DNA of 64,000 nt from positions 248,001-312,000 of the forward strand of contig NZ_JARGET010000029.1 in assembly GCF_029210485.1 (NCBI RefSeq), written 5' to 3'. The notes under the pieces are model-generated. The model made no database searches. It saw only the letters and a program-made list of their open reading frames with translations, and was not told the origin of the DNA. A program made the position numbers and the translations under genes. Shown here piece after piece: positions 61,588 to 64,000 of this stretch (within the stretch, counting starts at the first letter, position 1; every line of letters starts with the position of its first letter). The DNA is from Hoeflea sp. YIM 152468 (lineage in GTDB: Bacteria; Pseudomonadota; Alphaproteobacteria; Rhizobiales; Rhizobiaceae).

Positions 61588-62721
61588 TCACGGCGCCGTG
61601 CCAAGCTCCCGCTCGAGCGCCAGATGCTGCATCAGGTCGGACAGGGAGATCACGCCCACCAGGTGCATTCCCTCCGCAACCATCAGCTTGCGCCGCGATG
61701 AGGCGGCCATCTGTTTGAACACCGCATTGAGCGGTATCGACGGCTGAACTGTATTGTCCGGGTCCGCTGGCACCAGGATCTCGGCAACACGCCGCACCGC
61801 CTGCTCCTGCTTGTCGACCGAACGCACTCCGGCGGCATCGACATAACCAAGCAATTTTTCGCCTGAAATGACCGGCACAAAGCTGACCCCGTGGCGCAAC
61901 ATCACATCGTCAACCAGACTGCTGATCAACGTGTCGGGATCAACCGTATGCACCCGTTCGCTCATCAGGCTTCGGGCCGTCTTGCCGCGCAGTGCCGCTT
62001 TGACCCGCAGATTCTGATAGCTGCCGGTCGACGCATTGAGAATGAAAAAGCCGATCAGGATTTGCCAGAAGCCGCCAATCCCACCTCCGGAAAAAACCGC
62101 AAGGGCGCCGGTGAGCATCAGGAACAGACCAAAGCCTGTTCCGATGCGGCTGGAAATGCGCGTGGCCCGCATCAGGTCTTGCGTCACATGCCAGATCGCG
62201 GCTCTGAGCACCCGTCCGCCATCAAGCGGAAACGCGGGAACCATGTTGAACACCGCCAGCACCAGATTGATCAGTCCGAGATAGCCGAACACGGCACCCA
62301 CCAGTCCGATCTCGGTCCCGGTGGCAGCCAGATGTGCCAGACCATAAAACAGGGCGGACAGAAACAGGCTCATCAGCGGCCCGGCAATGGCAATCTGGAA
62401 TTCCGACTTCGGATCGTGCGGCTCTTCCTCAAGCTCCGCCACGCCGCCGAATATGAACAGCGTGATCCCGCCTATTTTCAATCCGTAAGATCGCGCCACC
62501 AGCGAGTGCGACAATTCATGCAGGATCAATGATGTGAACATGCCAAGCATCGCAACAATGCCCAGAACGATGTAAAGCGTGCTGCTCCGGCCGGGGAAAA
62601 TACCCGGAAAATACGACGTCGACAGGCTCCAGACAATCAGCGCCGCAATCAGCAGCCAGCTGGGATCGACCTTGAGCTTGAAGCCGAATATCTCGAATAG
62701 TTGGACGGCATTTCTGAACAT
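61588..62721 (-). CDS. Site-2 (M50) membrane metalloprotease with CBS domain pair
   Basis: The 377-residue integral membrane protease has the zinc motif HELSH at 68-72 and the second ligand motif NMVPAFPLDGGR at 159-170, within about six helices. Two CBS repeats occupy about 240-370 (SERVHTVDPDTLISSLVDDV; EILVPADPDN). The C-terminal CBS pair suggests control by adenylate nucleotides. AGGAG precedes the ATG. Its substrate is unknown. Confidence 0.92.
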   Translation of the reverse strand: MFRNAVQLFEIFGFKLKVDPSWLLIAALIVWSLSTSYFPGIFPGRSSTLYIVLGIVAMLGMFTSLILHELSHSLVARSYGLKIGGITLFIFGGVAELEEEPHDPKSEFQIAIAGPLMSLFLSALFYGLAHLAATGTEIGLVGAVFGYLGLINLVLAVFNMVPAFPLDGGRVLRAAIWHVTQDLMRATRISSRIGTGFGLFLMLTGALAVFSGGGIGGFWQILIGFFILNASTGSYQNLRVKAALRGKTARSLMSERVHTVDPDTLISSLVDDVMLRHGVSFVPVISGEKLLGYVDAAGVRSVDKQEQAVRRVAEILVPADPDNTVQPSIPLNAVFKQMAASSRRKLMVAEGMHLVGVISLSDLMQHLALERELGTAP

Positions 62722-62845
62722 GACATCTCCTGTTCGCAGCTATTGCCAGGCAATCATGCATCACGAGGCGCACACGCGTATTGATCGACATCAGTCTCGC
62801 TCCTGACAGCGATGATGTCCCAGATATGTGCGGCGCAATGGCGCT

Positions 62846-63751
62846 CTATTCAAGTCTGGATGGAAAACCCGGCGCACGCAGATCGGTTTCGAGGGCGTCT
62901 TCCAGCAATTTCACGATCTGGGTCGATTGCGCCTGACCGCCATAGGCAGCCTTGCCACGCACGAAGGCCTGGTTGGTTAACCCCGCCAGATCCATCGGCA
63001 CGCCGAACTCACGCCCGAAATTCATTGCGAACCCGAGATCCTTGAGCGCCAGATCCATGGTGAAGGCCACATCATAGCTGCCATTGAGAATGAGCTGCCC
63101 CTCGGTCTCGTGCACGAAACTGGAGCCGGAACTGGCGGCGATCGCTTCCCAGGCGGTCCTCAGGTCGAGGCCGCCGCGCTTGGCCAGCATCAAGGCTTCG
63201 CCATCGGCCACCAGATGGATGAAGGCCAGCATGTTGGTGATCACCTTGATGAGCGAGGCCGAGCCGAGCGGCCCCATGTGAAAAATCTTGTCACCCATGG
63301 CCTCAAACGCAGGCTTGTGCTTGTCGAACAGATGCGCCTCGCCGCCGGCAAGCACGGTGATCTTGCCCTGCGCCGCCAGATGCACGCCGCCGGTTACCGG
63401 GGCTTCCATGGTTTCGACGCCGTTTGCCGACGCGACCGTGGCAAGCCTTAAAATGTCGTCGCGGCCCAGGGTCGACATCTCGATCCAGGTTGTTCCGGGC
63501 CGGGCCGTGGTCAGCATTTGGGTGAGCACTTTTTCAGACACCGCCGGCGACGGCAGACAGGTGATGATGGCATCGCAGCCGCGCGCCAGCTCCGCCGGCG
63601 TGTCGGCCCAGAGACACCCCTTGCCCATGCCGAGATGGCGCCGGCCCAGCTTCGGGTCGAGATCCGTGACCGTGACATCAAAATTTTCGCGCAACAGGCT
63701 CGCGGCCAGATGTCCACCAAGATTGCCCAGACCGATAAAACCGTAGCGCAT
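62846..63751 (-). CDS. NAD(P)-dependent 3-hydroxyisobutyrate-dehydrogenase-family protein
   Basis: The 301-residue beta-hydroxyacid dehydrogenase has the Rossmann motif GFIGLGNLGGHLA, the substrate-binding EAPVTGGVHLA and the catalytic lysine in GSASLIKVITNML. Substrates of this family include 3-hydroxyisobutyrate, tartronate semialdehyde and glyoxylate; I cannot choose. It follows the methyltransferase-like gene by 80 bases on the same strand. Confidence 0.87.
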   Translation of the reverse strand: MRYGFIGLGNLGGHLAASLLRENFDVTVTDLDPKLGRRHLGMGKGCLWADTPAELARGCDAIITCLPSPAVSEKVLTQMLTTARPGTTWIEMSTLGRDDILRLATVASANGVETMEAPVTGGVHLAAQGKITVLAGGEAHLFDKHKPAFEAMGDKIFHMGPLGSASLIKVITNMLAFIHLVADGEALMLAKRGGLDLRTAWEAIAASSGSSFVHETEGQLILNGSYDVAFTMDLALKDLGFAMNFGREFGVPMDLAGLTNQAFVRGKAAYGGQAQSTQIVKLLEDALETDLRAPGFPSRLE

Positions 63752-63831
63752 CGCAGTGCTCCCAAATGTTCTCGATCAGTAACGCAAACCTGTCGGTGGT
63801 CGATCAGCGCCTGAACGTCATCGAATTGACT

Positions 63832-64000
63832 TCACACATAGATATTGAACGCCGCCCGGATTGCCGCATCCACCGCCGGGTCAAGCTGGGGTGCCGACGA
63901 TTCCGCAAGAATCCGGTTCTTGCGTGCGATGGCCTTTTGCACCAGATCCGGTTTGCCGGTCTCCGCCCATTCCTTCGGGCTGGTCCGGTCAGCCACCGCC
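63832..64000 (-). CDS. C-terminal end of a probable MttB-family (trimethylamine methyltransferase-like) protein
   Basis: Only the last 55 residues are visible, ending at a stop at 63832-63834. The ending (RTSPKEWAETGKPDLVQKAI, then LDPAVDAAIRAAFNIYV) resembles MttB-family proteins, which end in a short helix of the type LDPAID...I...F. Non-pyrrolysine members demethylate glycine betaine and similar compounds. The call rests on a short fragment. Confidence 0.45.
   Translation of the reverse strand, partial: AVADRTSPKEWAETGKPDLVQKAIARKNRILAESSAPQLDPAVDAAIRAAFNIYV

Noticed and set aside
1-64000. tRNA, rRNA, CRISPR arrays, prophage or transposase genes
   Set aside because: I saw no regularly spaced direct repeats, no tRNA-like cloverleaf ends and no integrase or DDE transposase motifs. 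The only element-like structure is the DUF559 unit at 37.8-38.3 kb.

Overview
The window looks like a chromosomal segment of an alphaproteobacterium of the order Hyphomicrobiales (Rhizobiales), most like the Rhizobiaceae and possibly a marine Hoeflea-like lineage. This rests on protein-level recognition only: a RirA iron regulator with cysteines at 91, 99 and 105, a NolR-like ArsR regulator, a PutA/PutR pair, a ChoXWV choline importer, an AglA-like alpha-glucosidase, high-GC coding DNA and dense operons with ATGA stop/start overlaps. I see no rRNA, tRNA, CRISPR array, phage genes or complete insertion sequence.

Layout. 1-1.7 kb: 5' part of putA, divergent from its Lrp-type regulator. 1.8-2.5 kb: a LuxR solo. 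2.6-9.2 kb (minus): a tight five-gene operon encoding a coiled-coil protein, an unknown protein, an AAA+ ATPase, a DUF6638-like protein and a membrane-anchored DUF2333 protein. It is the best candidate here for an uncharacterised molecular machine. 9.4-10.5 kb: cytochrome c and thymidine kinase. 10.8-13.7 kb: choXWV. 13.7-15.7 kb: SDR, HugZ-like and NolR-like genes. 15.8-18.4 kb (minus): a secreted PDC/Cache-type sensor protein and an MCP ending in a WEEF tether. 18.45-19.0 kb: noncoding DNA with two strong hairpins. 19.0-26.4 kb: nucleoside hydrolase, SDR, two Gfo/Idh/MocA dehydrogenases, a GH9 glycanase and a kynurenine-formamidase-like hydrolase.

26.4-46.9 kb is dominated by nucleobase catabolism. 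It holds a complete reductive pyrimidine pathway: PreT/PreA, dihydropyrimidinase, N-carbamoyl-beta-alanine amidohydrolase, beta-alanine-type aminotransferase and CoA-acylating (methyl)malonate-semialdehyde dehydrogenase. With these are a RutR-type TetR regulator, an NMT1/THI5-type ABC importer and adenine deaminase. A 17-bp motif, TTGAYYNTTYGATAAA-like, occurs twice in front of preT exactly 20 bp apart and once between rutR and the aminotransferase gene, so it is a strong candidate for the RutR operator. The catabolic block carries several intrusions: a frame-broken cupin gene, a DUF559 gene bracketed by about 45-bp GC-rich inverted repeats, and a GNAT remnant plus a small SMR-like gene inside the ABC operon.

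46.9-64 kb: AglA-type glucosidase; an FMN/FeS/FAD oxidoreductase resembling N-methylproline demethylases; rirA; a beta-lactamase-fold hydrolase; Mrp/ApbC; an AbrB-family membrane protein; a tctCBA tricarboxylate transporter divergent from a tctD-tctE-binding-protein sensing operon; a site-2 protease with CBS domains; a 3-hydroxyisobutyrate-dehydrogenase-like protein; and the 3' end of a probable MttB-family methyltransferase gene.
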